Part shown: positions 36,925 to 46,057 of the stretch, piece after piece | How positions within the stretch are numbered: position 1 is the stretch's first letter | Layout: each line of letters begins with the position of its first letter | Assembly: GCA_029254005.1 (NCBI GenBank) | Contig: JAQWYJ010000090.1 | Location: 1 to 64,000, forward strand | Direction of reading: 5' to 3' | Length of the DNA stretch: 64,000 bases | Source of the DNA: Porticoccaceae bacterium | GTDB taxonomy: Bacteria > Pseudomonadota > Gammaproteobacteria > Pseudomonadales > Porticoccaceae | Translations under genes and position numbers: made by a program | Notes under the pieces: model-generated | The model's input: only the letters and a program-made list of their open reading frames with translations | The model's database searches: none | What the model was told of the DNA's origin: nothing

Positions 36925-38052
36925 TTAGATTTTGGGGGAAGTGTTTTCTGACGTAGTCTCTTCTAAGACATTGACAAGCTTTTCCTGCCACCTAGCTAGT
37001 GAACCAATATTTACACCGAGAAGCTTGGACCGTCTGTAAAATAGATGACAGTCATATTCCCAGGTGTAGCCATTGCCACCGTGAGTTTGAATATTTTCTT
37101 GAGCACAGTAATGGAAGGCCTGTGTCGCGCTAACTCTTGCAGTCGCCGCAGCTAAAGCTAGTTCAGAACTCTCTGTGGAGAGCGCCCATGCGGCATAAAA
37201 ACTATTCGACTTCGCTAGTGTTAGCTTGATATACATATCCGCTAACTTGTGTTTTATTGCCTGATATGAGCCAATGGCTCGTCCAAATGCAAAGCGCTGT
37301 TGTGCATAACTATTGGCCATATCTAATGCTGCTTGAGCGCCACCAATTTGCTCAAAGCCAAATAGTACGGCGGCTTGATTGAAAATATGTTCAACCATGT
37401 TCCAGCCTGAACCCTGATCTCCAATGGTGTTACTGACTGTATTATCAAATTGTATCGAAAAATGACCACGGCTATCATCGATAGTTTCCTGCGAGAGTAT
37501 CTTGCAGTTTTGATTCAAGGCTACCAATCGTAAATCAATACCATGAATTCCTTTACACACCACTAGAGCGTGTGTGGCGACACCAGCATCAGGCACGGCA
37601 ATTTTAAGTCCAGAAATTTTATCATTTTCAACTGTTAGGTTAATATTGTCAGCACTGGGAGCGTGGAGATGTTCAGTAATAGCTAAGGTGCCCACGCATT
37701 CGCCACTTACAAGTTTCGGCAGTAAGTCTTGTTTAATCTCGTCGCTAGCGAATTGTATTATGGCCTCTGTGAAAAGATAAACCGATGATGAAAAGGGTAC
37801 TGGGGCCAAGCTTCTGCCAAGTTCTTCGGCTATTACACAGAGTTCCAGATGACCAAGACCTAAACCATTGTACTTCTCCGGAATTCGGACTCCAGTCCAA
37901 CCCAAGGCCACAATTTGCTGCCAAAGTTCACTATCAATAGCTTTTTTGTCGTCCAAGACATTACGGCTTCTCTCAAGCGAATTCTCTTTTTTAAGGAACC
38001 TACGCGCTTCGTCTTGAAGGGACTTCTGATCATCAGAGAAATCTAAATTCAT
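36925..38052 (-). CDS. Acyl-CoA dehydrogenase, partner subunit type
   Basis: A 375-residue acyl-CoA dehydrogenase of a different subfamily from its neighbour. It shows RIPEKYNGLGLGHLELCVIAEELG near the N-terminus, RFAFGRAIGSYQAIKHKLADM in the C-terminal domain, and QTHGGNGYTWEYDCHLFYRR close to the end. The middle domain is poorly conserved and lacks the usual TEPxAGSD motif (it reads ITEHLHAPSAD). Two such genes in tandem are common where the active enzyme is an alpha2-beta2 heterotetramer acting on steroid side chains or other bulky acyl-CoAs. That pairing is inferred from arrangement only. Confidence 0.9.
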   Translation of the reverse strand: MNLDFSDDQKSLQDEARRFLKKENSLERSRNVLDDKKAIDSELWQQIVALGWTGVRIPEKYNGLGLGHLELCVIAEELGRSLAPVPFSSSVYLFTEAIIQFASDEIKQDLLPKLVSGECVGTLAITEHLHAPSADNINLTVENDKISGLKIAVPDAGVATHALVVCKGIHGIDLRLVALNQNCKILSQETIDDSRGHFSIQFDNTVSNTIGDQGSGWNMVEHIFNQAAVLFGFEQIGGAQAALDMANSYAQQRFAFGRAIGSYQAIKHKLADMYIKLTLAKSNSFYAAWALSTESSELALAAATARVSATQAFHYCAQENIQTHGGNGYTWEYDCHLFYRRSKLLGVNIGSLARWQEKLVNVLEETTSENTSPKI

Positions 38053-38136
38053 AGTTTTTGGCTTCTTAGTCGGTTAGTAGAGCATCAATAGAATATAACT
38101 ACATTCGGTTTTAACGCAACATTTTACTTGGTATTG

Positions 38137-38562
38137 CTAGAGTGTGTTGGTTGCTCGTTGCCAAATCTGTGTCTGATATACAAAGCCAATATAGCCGCGT
38201 ACGTGCAGGGCACCACCATCTATCCATACTTTTCCTTTGTAAGTATTACCACTCTCTGGGTCCAAAATCGTACCTTTTTGCCAAACATCATCGTTCAGCG
38301 CCAAACCATTGATAACTTGCATTCCTAAGACTGGTTTTCCTTTTAAATCACCTTCACATTTCAGGCACATAGGGTTACTTTCGGTAGTGTTGTACAACTT
38401 TTTGATAGTGCCAAATAACTGGTTGTTGTCTACCCTCACACTCACGCTAGACTTTAGGTTTCCATCATTACCAAATGTGTTCCAGAGACCGCTGGGATCT
38501 TCGGAGTTTTCAGCAAGCGCAGCCAGAGACAGCAAAAGAGTTGATAAAATAATAATACGCAT
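38137..38562 (-). CDS. DUF2147 secreted protein
   Basis: A 141-residue protein with a signal peptide (MRIIILSTLLLSLAALA). Family features are SGLWNTFGNDG at the mature start, a CLKCEG pair (Cys near 66 and 69), GLALNDDVWQKGTILDPESGNTYKGK, and the end LHVRGYIGFVYQTQIWQR. The fold is lipocalin-like or beta-barrel; the role is not known. It lies between the acyl-CoA dehydrogenase pair and ctaA. Confidence 0.88.
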   Translation of the reverse strand: MRIIILSTLLLSLAALAENSEDPSGLWNTFGNDGNLKSSVSVRVDNNQLFGTIKKLYNTTESNPMCLKCEGDLKGKPVLGMQVINGLALNDDVWQKGTILDPESGNTYKGKVWIDGGALHVRGYIGFVYQTQIWQRATNTL

Positions 38563-38655
38563 TGGGGTTACCTTTAAATTTGTCAGATATAAATCGTTTG
38601 TTTGAACATTTTAATGTGGTGGAGCTATCAAGGCAGTGTTCCTGATTAGTTATCA

Positions 38656-39705
38656 TTAAATAGAGCTGGTCGACTGTTTTCCAAGCGTATGACTTACAAA
38701 AAGAGACGCACTTAGCAAAGCGACAGCGCATACCTGGTGAGCTGCGGCGACAGGTACCGGTATGTAAAAAATTAGTGTGCTAATGCCCAGAGCCACCTGC
38801 AATACCAATAAACCAAGGAAGCAGTAGATGGCTGTTTTCAAGGGACCTTGTAACTCAGATCGTAGCGCTTTGTAGCTGAAAATGCAGACTAAAACGACAA
38901 TAAGGTAGGCGAACATGCGATGGTTGAATTGGATGGTGAGCATGTCTTCAAACGCAGAAAGCCAAAATGGTTGTATGCTGTATAGGCCAGGTGGGATAAA
39001 ACTATCCCCCATGAGTGGCCATGTGGGATAAGGTATTCCCGCCCGAGTTCCCGCCACTAGCCCACCTGATAAAATCATTAAAAATATTAACCCAGATAAT
39101 GAGTAAGAAAAGCGTTTCAGCTGGGGAGGCTGCTTGTGAACTGGCGCTACAAGATCCAAAATTGTCCAAAAAATAACCCCATAAATGAACACCGCCATAC
39201 CAAGATGCGCAGTCAATCGATACTGACTAACATGGGGGTTATCCACTAGTCCGCTTTTTACCATGTACCAGCCCAACAATCCTTGGCTGCCACCTAAAAC
39301 AAGCAAAACCAAAAGTCTGGGTGTCAATCCGGGTACGATGCGTTTTGTGAGGTAAAAAAATAAAAATGGGGCTGCGAACAAAAGACCGATAAAACGTCCT
39401 AACATCCTGTGTAAGTACTCATACATAAAGATGGGTTTAAATTCGTCAAGAGTCATGGCGAAGTTGGTCTTTTGATACTCTGGGTACTGCTGGTATTTGA
39501 GAAACATAGCTTGCCAATCAGCTTGAGTAATTGGCGGTATGATGCCTTTTACAGGCTTCCAGTCGACCATGGATAGCCCTGAATCTGTAAGTCTAGTAAC
39601 TCCACCTAGTAAAATCATACCGAAGATTACCGCTGCACAGGTCATTAACCAATAGGCAACTTGACGATTATACTGCTGTTGTATTGCTGAAGAATTGTTG
39701 TACAT
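38656..39705 (-). CDS. ctaA: Heme A synthase (CtaA/COX15, long class)
   Basis: A 349-residue eight-helix membrane enzyme that oxidises the methyl group of heme O to give heme A for aa3-type cytochrome oxidase. It has GGVTRLTDSGLSMVDWKPVKG after the first helix and the heme-ligand histidines in YEYLHRMLGR, RLTAHLGMAV, QFNHRMFAYL and AAHQVCAV. Sequence and length fit the alphaproteobacterial/mitochondrial COX15 class and not the short Bacillus class. It is not beside oxidase genes here. It implies that the organism has an aa3-type oxidase elsewhere. Confidence 0.94.
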   Translation of the reverse strand: MYNNSSAIQQQYNRQVAYWLMTCAAVIFGMILLGGVTRLTDSGLSMVDWKPVKGIIPPITQADWQAMFLKYQQYPEYQKTNFAMTLDEFKPIFMYEYLHRMLGRFIGLLFAAPFLFFYLTKRIVPGLTPRLLVLLVLGGSQGLLGWYMVKSGLVDNPHVSQYRLTAHLGMAVFIYGVIFWTILDLVAPVHKQPPQLKRFSYSLSGLIFLMILSGGLVAGTRAGIPYPTWPLMGDSFIPPGLYSIQPFWLSAFEDMLTIQFNHRMFAYLIVVLVCIFSYKALRSELQGPLKTAIYCFLGLLVLQVALGISTLIFYIPVPVAAAHQVCAVALLSASLFVSHTLGKQSTSSI

Positions 39706-39712
39706 AAATACC

Positions 39713-41047
39713 TTAAGTTACTTTTTGAGTATGTCCCTTTAACCAGCTTTTGTTACGAAATCGGTGCATATTTAGACTAGCTTTAATGGAAAAATCCGCT
39801 AGCGAAGTAGCATATAGCCAAACTACCTCAGCGCCCATTTGAACAAGCACCCAGGGTGCCAAAATTCGCGTTAACAATATACTAAAAATGGTTACCATCA
39901 TTGGATAACGCGTATCTCCAGCGCCTCTCAGCGCACCTGCTATACTAAATTCAATTGCCATTAAAGGAAGGCAGGCACCCAATATATACGTGAATTGAAC
40001 CATGTAGCGAATGACCTCTTGGTCATCAATCATAAACTTGGCAATGTCATGGGCAAACCAACACATCACTACAGAGCCAGATAACATTATGTACAAGCAT
40101 GTACGCATGGTCCTCCAGCCCACATCATAGGCACCTCGGAGATCTCCAGCGCCTAGATATTGGCTAACCAACGTGGCGCTAGAAATTGAAAAACTAAAGG
40201 CAATGACAATGACTAACCCCAGAATAGATAAGCCGATTCCATAGGCTGCAAAGGGTGCTGCCCCGTAGCTAGCCAAAAAAACCATAAAAACGAGTAGTCC
40301 ACCTTGAAAAAAAGCCTGTTCTAAAGCAGCAGGCACACCAATACTGATTAGCATTCTGCTATTTTCTTGAATATTTGGTCGCGGATTTTTAGGTTTTAAT
40401 GCGAATAATCCACATAGCCAAGTAACTAAAAATAGCCCGATACTGGCGGTCATTCCGATGCCTCCGCCAATAGCCAATCCGGAAATACCTCGGGCCTCAA
40501 ACCCAGCCCACCCATAGGTCATGGCACCGCCCAGTAGCATACTTAAAAATACACCTACCAGCGCTGTCCACAAGGGCGTTGTGCTATCACCAGAAGCGCG
40601 CAGTGCCATGTTAAAAACGAGGGTTACCAGCATTGCAGGCGCAAACAACGCTGTCCAGAGTAAAAAGTCCACGGCTAATCTATGGCTGTTATCTGTAAGA
40701 CCAAAAATGCTAGTTAATTGTTCTCGAAACGGCACCGCCATGTAGGAAAATAGTAGGCCAGTTATAAATAATAACAATACTGATAAAGCGGCGAACCGAC
40801 CGGCTAAAACATGATTATTAGCCCCCCAATATTTTCCAACCATTGCGGTGGTGCCGCTGCATAGCCCCATCATTACAGCGTGTAGAACAAAATAGAGCCG
40901 TTGTCCAGTGGTGACTGCAGCAACAGCGTCGGTACCGAAAGTGCCAGCCATTTTTAAAAATACCACGCCCATCATCATATAGACAATATTGCTTATGATG
41001 GTCGGCCATGTAAGGTGCCAAATATTAGATGTAGTCGTTGGGTTCAT
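39713..41047 (-). CDS. MATE-family efflux transporter
   Basis: A 444-residue inner-membrane protein with twelve helices in two similar halves, typical of cation-coupled multidrug/toxin extruders (NorM/DinF class). It starts with WHLTWPTIISNIVYMMMGVVF and contains the GVPAALEQAFFQGG segment opening the second half and FSISSATLVSQYLGAGD. Its stop is seven bases before the ctaA start, so they share a transcript. The substrate cannot be predicted. Confidence 0.92.
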   Translation of the reverse strand: MNPTTTSNIWHLTWPTIISNIVYMMMGVVFLKMAGTFGTDAVAAVTTGQRLYFVLHAVMMGLCSGTTAMVGKYWGANNHVLAGRFAALSVLLLFITGLLFSYMAVPFREQLTSIFGLTDNSHRLAVDFLLWTALFAPAMLVTLVFNMALRASGDSTTPLWTALVGVFLSMLLGGAMTYGWAGFEARGISGLAIGGGIGMTASIGLFLVTWLCGLFALKPKNPRPNIQENSRMLISIGVPAALEQAFFQGGLLVFMVFLASYGAAPFAAYGIGLSILGLVIVIAFSFSISSATLVSQYLGAGDLRGAYDVGWRTMRTCLYIMLSGSVVMCWFAHDIAKFMIDDQEVIRYMVQFTYILGACLPLMAIEFSIAGALRGAGDTRYPMMVTIFSILLTRILAPWVLVQMGAEVVWLYATSLADFSIKASLNMHRFRNKSWLKGHTQKVT

Positions 41048-41375
41048 GCTGCCATAGTACCACTTGAGTGAGATAACTGTGGGGTATTTTAAGTCAATAA
41101 ATTTAGTGACTATATGATTTTTTCATCTTGACTTCGGCATGACGCTATATTTTTTTAATTACTATACCCGGCGATTCTGCAGAGATAATGTTGCTCTAAA
41201 AGAAATGAATCCTGGATACTTCATTGTGTTCTTAAATCACGTTCTTTTTACTTTTAAACGTCATCTAATTATTACTTTATTGCGTGAAGTTATCTTATTG
41301 TTCATCATTAGAGAAAAGTTACGAACGGCGACTGATTTAGTAATAATAAATGATTTTTTGGGGTGGAGGTAAAAG
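41048..41375. other. Spacer upstream of ilvA
   Basis: This 328-base divergent spacer must hold the promoters for ilvA and for the MATE-ctaA pair. No convincing -35/-10 pair was identified. A strong ribosome site GGAGGT (41365-41370) lies five bases before the ilvA ATG. A 77-codon frame at 41139-41372 has no ribosome site and no recognisable features, and is not called. Confidence 0.5.
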
Positions 41376-42593
41376 ATGGTAGTTACAGCCAAAGATATTC
41401 GCAATGCGGCGAAGCTTTTGAACCCACATGTGATGCGAACACCAACGGTGCAGTCGCCATTGTTATCGCAGCAGCTGCAATGTGAGTTGCATCTTAAACT
41501 TGAATGCTTGCAGTATACCTCATCCTTTAAAGCCCGAGGCGCTTACGTAGCTATGCAGAATCTCACTGTAGAGCAGCGATCTTTGGGAGTTATTGCCATG
41601 TCAGCGGGGAATCATGCACAGGCAGTGGCCTACCATGCAGGTAAAATGAACATTCCTGCAGTTATTGTTATGCCCTCTCAAACACCCTTCGCGAAAGTTG
41701 CAAGAACGCAAAACTATGGAGCTGAGGTAGTACTTGAAGGTCGTAACTTAAATGAGTGCGAGGCTCGAGTTCAGACGCTTATTGAGCATCGAGGTTTGAC
41801 GCTTATTCATCCTTACGATGATGCCAATGTAATTATGGGACAGGGTACAGTTGGATTAGAGATGCTGATTGACCAGCCAGATCTAGATGTCTTGGTTGTC
41901 CCCATTGGTGGTGGCGGACTGATGAGTGGCATAGCCACTATTGCAAGAGAAATGCGGCCCGATATACGGATTATTGGGGTCCAAACTGAATCATATCCGT
42001 CAATGCAAGCGGCTAGGTTAAACGAAGATATACTTTGTGGCGGAGAGACTCTCGCCGAGGGTATAGCGGTCAAGAAGCCAGGACGACTTACCTTGCCAAT
42101 AATTGTTGATTGTGTGGATGATATTTTGTTGGTTAATGAAAAACAATTGGAGTGGGCTGTAAGTGCGCTTGTTGAGCAACAGCGAGTTATTGCTGAAGGC
42201 GCCGGTGCCGCAGGCATCGCAGCCATATATGCAAACCCAGAGCTTTTTAAAAACCTGCGGGTTGGTGTTGTGATCTGTGGAGGAAATATTGACCCGCGAT
42301 TACTAAGTTCTATTTTAAATAGAAATATGGCACTTGATGGGCGCGTTGCTCGTCTGCGTATTGATATTTCTGATGAGCCTGGAATGTTGGCTGCTATAAC
42401 TGACTCAGTGAGCCGCTGCGGTGGTAACATTATTGAAATTTATCACCAACGTATGTTTTTTGATGTACCGGCAAAATTGGCTAAAATTGATGCAGTAGTA
42501 GAGACGCGTGGGCCTATTCATGTGCAAGAGATTATTACGGATCTACGCAGTAAGCAATTCATTGTGAGGCTTATGGAAGAGGGCTCTCAGTAG
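41376..42593 (+). CDS. ilvA: Threonine dehydratase
   Basis: A 405-residue PLP enzyme that deaminates threonine to 2-oxobutanoate, the first step toward isoleucine. The PLP lysine is in YTSSFKARGAYVA, and the phosphate loop is MSAGNHAQAVAYHA. The tetraglycine-like loop is VPIGGGGLMSGIA. One C-terminal ACT-like domain begins RLRIDISDEPGMLAAI near residue 327. The length fits the short class with a single regulatory domain (as in tdcB-like/ilvA1 forms of Pseudomonas), and not the E. coli IlvA with two. It links to hom-thrC earlier in the window by pathway. Confidence 0.94.
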   Translation: MVVTAKDIRNAAKLLNPHVMRTPTVQSPLLSQQLQCELHLKLECLQYTSSFKARGAYVAMQNLTVEQRSLGVIAMSAGNHAQAVAYHAGKMNIPAVIVMPSQTPFAKVARTQNYGAEVVLEGRNLNECEARVQTLIEHRGLTLIHPYDDANVIMGQGTVGLEMLIDQPDLDVLVVPIGGGGLMSGIATIAREMRPDIRIIGVQTESYPSMQAARLNEDILCGGETLAEGIAVKKPGRLTLPIIVDCVDDILLVNEKQLEWAVSALVEQQRVIAEGAGAAGIAAIYANPELFKNLRVGVVICGGNIDPRLLSSILNRNMALDGRVARLRIDISDEPGMLAAITDSVSRCGGNIIEIYHQRMFFDVPAKLAKIDAVVETRGPIHVQEIITDLRSKQFIVRLMEEGSQ

Positions 42594-42680
42594 TTCTGTT
42601 GGAACTTGGATAGATTTCAAAGTGGAAATCAATTTGTGTTAGGCTAATCACCAAGGTTACTAATTAGTTTTGGTTTTTTG

Positions 42681-43394
42681 ATGAATATAAGCGATCTAGC
42701 GCAGCACCAATTGCCTCCCCATTGGCTTGCTTCCCTCAAAGAGGAATTTTCTAAGTCTTACTGGCTTGAACTCAAAAATTTTGTGCTTCAGCGCAGCGTG
42801 TTTACCTCTGCTATTTACCCTCCCGAAGAGCAACTCTTTGCTGCATTTGAAAACACCGATCTCCCTGATGTTCGTGTTGTTATTGTTGGTCAGGACCCAT
42901 ACCATAGCCTCGGTCAGGCTAATGGTCTTTGCTTTTCGGTGGCTGGCAAGCAAGCTATTCCGCCATCACTACGCAATATTTTTGCTGAGTTACACAATGA
43001 TCTTGGTATATCACCCCATTCTCATGGCTGCTTAAAAGCATGGGCTAGGCAGGGCGTCTTTTTGCTAAATACAGTATTGACAGTAGAGGATAAAGACCCC
43101 GGTAGTCACGCTAAACGGGGTTGGGAATCTTTCACAGATAAAGCCATAGAGACTATCAGTAATGAATGTAGAGCGGTGGTTTTTATGCTTTGGGGTGGCT
43201 ATGCTGAAAAAAAGAGTTTATTAATAGACGAATCAAAGCATCTTGTCCTGCGCGCATCCCATCCATCGCCTTTATCAGCTTACAGAGGATTTTTGGGTTG
43301 TCAGCATTTTTCTTTGGCTAATGATTTTCTTCACGCTAATGAGTACCCACCAATTAATTGGCAATTGGAGCCGAATACCAATAGTTCACCATAA
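42681..43394 (+). CDS. ung: Uracil-DNA glycosylase
   Basis: A family 1 enzyme of 237 residues that removes uracil from DNA. The catalytic Asp is in VIVGQDPYHSLGQANGLCFSV, and the second His is in RASHPSPLSAYRGF, the minor-groove intercalation loop. Further conserved parts are KAWARQGVFLLNTVLTV and VFMLWGGYAEKK. The ATG at 42681 is preferred over the TTG just before it. No strong ribosome site was seen. The gene follows ilvA by 87 bases and ends before a long gene-poor gap. Confidence 0.96.
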   Translation: MNISDLAQHQLPPHWLASLKEEFSKSYWLELKNFVLQRSVFTSAIYPPEEQLFAAFENTDLPDVRVVIVGQDPYHSLGQANGLCFSVAGKQAIPPSLRNIFAELHNDLGISPHSHGCLKAWARQGVFLLNTVLTVEDKDPGSHAKRGWESFTDKAIETISNECRAVVFMLWGGYAEKKSLLIDESKHLVLRASHPSPLSAYRGFLGCQHFSLANDFLHANEYPPINWQLEPNTNSSP

Positions 43395-43856
43395 ATTGCC
43401 TTAGCACTATGGCCGGCGCTTCAGTTGTGGTTTAAATAACCACAGAAAACATTAATCTATACTGGTTTTAACAACTATTCTTCCATGACCTTTGTTTTGA
43501 AAAAATGAATTTGCATCAACTCAATGCTTGCATACATGACAATGAAGAAGTGAGGCAGAAACTCGGACACGAGTACCTCATTGACGCTAGATTCATACAT
43601 GTGTTGTTCAGGATATTATTAAACACTGACTTTTTATAAAAGGCACCGACAGCAGGAGTAAACGCAACAAAGGTTGTCAAGCCAGGTAGGCAAACATGTT
43701 TTTAGATAAAATTTTAATAGAGAATTTTATAAATAGTTTTTCTATGTCAAAAACATTGAGGCAAGCCAATTATCGCGTGGTCACTGACAAAATATTTTGA
43801 AATTAATTAGTGCTATGATACATTGTAACATTAACTAGCCTAATTTAGATGAAACA
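43395..43856. other. Gene-poor spacer with hairpin and possible promoter
   Basis: After ung a hairpin at 43426-43444 (TGTGGTT, loop TAAAT, AACCACA) may end that transcript. No coding frame was seen. A possible sigma-70 promoter for the ABC genes is TTGAAA at 43797-43802, 16 bases, TACATT at 43819-43824, the -10 overlapping the small palindrome TACATTGTA. This is a weak call. Confidence 0.4.
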
Positions 43857-44597
43857 ATGAAACACAACGCTCCACAGTCGTCCATTTCAATTGATGCTCA
43901 ACAACTTGTCGTTAATCTGAACAACAAAACAATCTTAAACAATCTGTCATTTCAGGTGGCTTCGGGTGAAGTTTATGCTTTGCTTGGGGGCAATGGAGCT
44001 GGTAAATCTACCGCACTGAAAACTTTATTAGGATTTCATAAGCCTGTTTCAGGACAAGCTGTGATAGGAGGCCTACCTGTCTCAAGTTCATTCTCTGCGA
44101 TACGTAAAAAAATTGCTTACTTACCAGAAAACGCAAGTCTGTATCCGCATCTCAATGCTTTTGAAAATATAGAGTATTTTTTGTCGCTGGCCGCTGTCCA
44201 CAAAACACATGCAGAGATAAAAATGTCATTGCAGCAGGTCAATTTGCAGCAAGATGCATGGAAACAGCCACTAAGTAAATTTTCCAAAGGAATGCGACAA
44301 AAAACTGCAATTGCTTTAGCTTTGTTGAGAGACTCGCCCATCTTGCTACTTGATGAACCAACCTCAGGTTTAGATCCGGTGGCGATTGATGAATTTAACC
44401 TGCTTATAATGTCACTGGCAAAGCAAGGTGCGGCTATCTTAATGGTCACCCATGACGTTTATGGGGCTTGCCAGGTAGCACAGCGTATTGGCCTATTGCG
44501 AGATGGCAGGCTCGTCGGCGAGTTTATTGCTGATGGTGAGGATCAAATTGACACCGAACAGGTGCACAAGGCATTTACAGCTGGTGTGATAGATTAA
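43857..44597 (+). CDS. ABC-2 type exporter, ATP-binding protein
   Basis: A 246-residue ATPase. Walker A is LLGGNGAGKSTALK, the signature is LSKFSKGMRQKTAIALA, and Walker B is ILLLDEPTSGLDP. The H-loop is ILMVTHDV. The SKGMRQK form of the signature is typical of ABC-2 exporters such as the CcmA/NosF/GldA class. The stop overlaps the first base of the next ATG, so it is expressed with the two permease genes that follow. No substrate-binding protein is present, which agrees with export. Confidence 0.93.
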   Translation: MKHNAPQSSISIDAQQLVVNLNNKTILNNLSFQVASGEVYALLGGNGAGKSTALKTLLGFHKPVSGQAVIGGLPVSSSFSAIRKKIAYLPENASLYPHLNAFENIEYFLSLAAVHKTHAEIKMSLQQVNLQQDAWKQPLSKFSKGMRQKTAIALALLRDSPILLLDEPTSGLDPVAIDEFNLLIMSLAKQGAAILMVTHDVYGACQVAQRIGLLRDGRLVGEFIADGEDQIDTEQVHKAFTAGVID

Positions 44598-46057
44598 TGA
44601 AGCAAAACCTAAAATCTATCCAACCTGTTATAATTTGGGAAATTGCTCGCGATGAGTGGCGTTACTGGTTTCGTTCTAAATTAGCTGTAGTTGCTTTGTT
44701 GATTGGTCTAGCCTGTACCGTGTTGACGGTGGTTGTCTCTGTAGGAGATGCCGTTGAGTTAGAGCACCAACGCGGGCATGCTCAACAACAATCTGAACAG
44801 ACCTTCGTGAATCAACCTGATCGTCATCCTCATCGTATGGTGCACTATGGTCATTATGTGTTCAAAACACCGCCGCCGCTGGGCATGGTAGATCCCGGTG
44901 TTGACTCACACACAGGAAATGCTATTTTTTTGGAGGGACACCGCCAGAATAGCGCCACATTTGCAGATCAAAAACAATCCTCGGGAACCACCATTTTGGG
45001 TGCACTAACGCCTGCTTTTGTGCTGCAAGTTTTGGCGCCGTTACTGTTAGTTATTATGGGATATGGCGTAGTTTCTCGAGAACGAGAAACTCAAACATTA
45101 TCGATTCTCGCTGCGCAAGGTTTGGGATACGGAAATTTAATACTGGGTAAAATAAGCGCTTTGCTATTGGTTGCTATGTTAATGCTTTTACCTCTGGCTA
45201 TTGCTGGAGTGCCGGTTTTCTTACATGGGGAACCCCTGCTCACGCTCAGTATGTTCTTATTTAGCTACCTACTTTACTTGAGTATTTGGATATTAATTAT
45301 TGTCAGTGTTTCTTTGTGGGCTAAGAGTAACAGTATAAGTTTCAGTACGTTGGCTTTTACTTGGTTAGTTCTATGCATTCTTATGCCAAGAGTAGCTACA
45401 AATGCTGCTGGGGTTATGGTGCCGGCCGCTGGCAAGCTTGAGAAAGATTTTGCAGTAGTCGCAGAATTGCGACAACTAGGTGATGGACACAACGCTAAAG
45501 ATGAGGCGTTTGCTCAGCTAAAAACTGAGTTGCTAAACAAACATAATGTTAACCGAGTAGAAGATTTACCACTCAATTTCAGAGGGCTTGTCGCACTAAA
45601 ATCAGAAGCGGAAATGACAGATATCCTTAACCGATATGCCGAAGATAGAATGCGTGAAGAACTTCAGCAATCATTTTTTGCAAGACAATTTGGTTGGCTT
45701 TCTCCACAGGTCGCACTTAGAACGCTGTCTATGCTTACCGCTGGTACTAGCTTAGAGACACATCACAGGTTCTTGCGTGAGACTGAAAACTTGCGCTTTA
45801 CTTTTGTGCAAAAGCTTAATCAGGCTCATACCAATAAATTGAATTACATTGATGATGTAAATCGTAACAAAAGCCAGGAGGCGGGGCAGATTGCGCGCAT
45901 CAGTGCTAAGAATTGGAATGTCATCGAAGGTTTTATGTTTAGGCCTTCTCCAAGCAAAGAACGAGCCCTGAAAGCTATGACTCCACTAGCGCAGCTACTT
46001 CTTTGGTTTGGTCTGTTCTGTATCTTTTTGCGCAATTTGCAGAGACACTATTCATGA
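44597..46057 (+). CDS. ABC-2 permease with DUF3526-type periplasmic loop, histidine-rich
   Basis: A 486-residue membrane protein. The first helix is near residues 28-50. It is followed by a long outside loop rich in histidine (His57, 61, 77, 79, 83, 86, 105 and 115), including DRHPHRMVHYGHYVF. Helices resume near 135 with LGALTPAFVLQVLAPLLLVIM, and the coupling motif VVSRERETQTLSILAAQG is typical of ABC-2 permeases. A second large outside domain (about 285-465) precedes a final helix. It resembles the DUF3526 class, often in pairs with one ATPase. The histidine loop could bind metal; that is inference. Confidence 0.85.
   Translation: MKQNLKSIQPVIIWEIARDEWRYWFRSKLAVVALLIGLACTVLTVVVSVGDAVELEHQRGHAQQQSEQTFVNQPDRHPHRMVHYGHYVFKTPPPLGMVDPGVDSHTGNAIFLEGHRQNSATFADQKQSSGTTILGALTPAFVLQVLAPLLLVIMGYGVVSRERETQTLSILAAQGLGYGNLILGKISALLLVAMLMLLPLAIAGVPVFLHGEPLLTLSMFLFSYLLYLSIWILIIVSVSLWAKSNSISFSTLAFTWLVLCILMPRVATNAAGVMVPAAGKLEKDFAVVAELRQLGDGHNAKDEAFAQLKTELLNKHNVNRVEDLPLNFRGLVALKSEAEMTDILNRYAEDRMREELQQSFFARQFGWLSPQVALRTLSMLTAGTSLETHHRFLRETENLRFTFVQKLNQAHTNKLNYIDDVNRNKSQEAGQIARISAKNWNVIEGFMFRPSPSKERALKAMTPLAQLLLWFGLFCIFLRNLQRHYS

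Noticed and set aside
41139..41372. A 77-codon plus-strand frame ending just before ilvA
   Set aside because: No ribosome site, no recognisable domain, composition of AT-rich spacer; the strong ribosome site at its end belongs to ilvA.
41813..42430. A 205-codon frame opposite ilvA
   Set aside because: Shadow of ilvA; low-complexity Ser/Pro/Ile composition and no start signal.
46003..46053. Extended N-terminus of the second ABC permease
   Set aside because: It lies in the coding end of the first permease; ATG 46054 forms the usual ATGA overlap.
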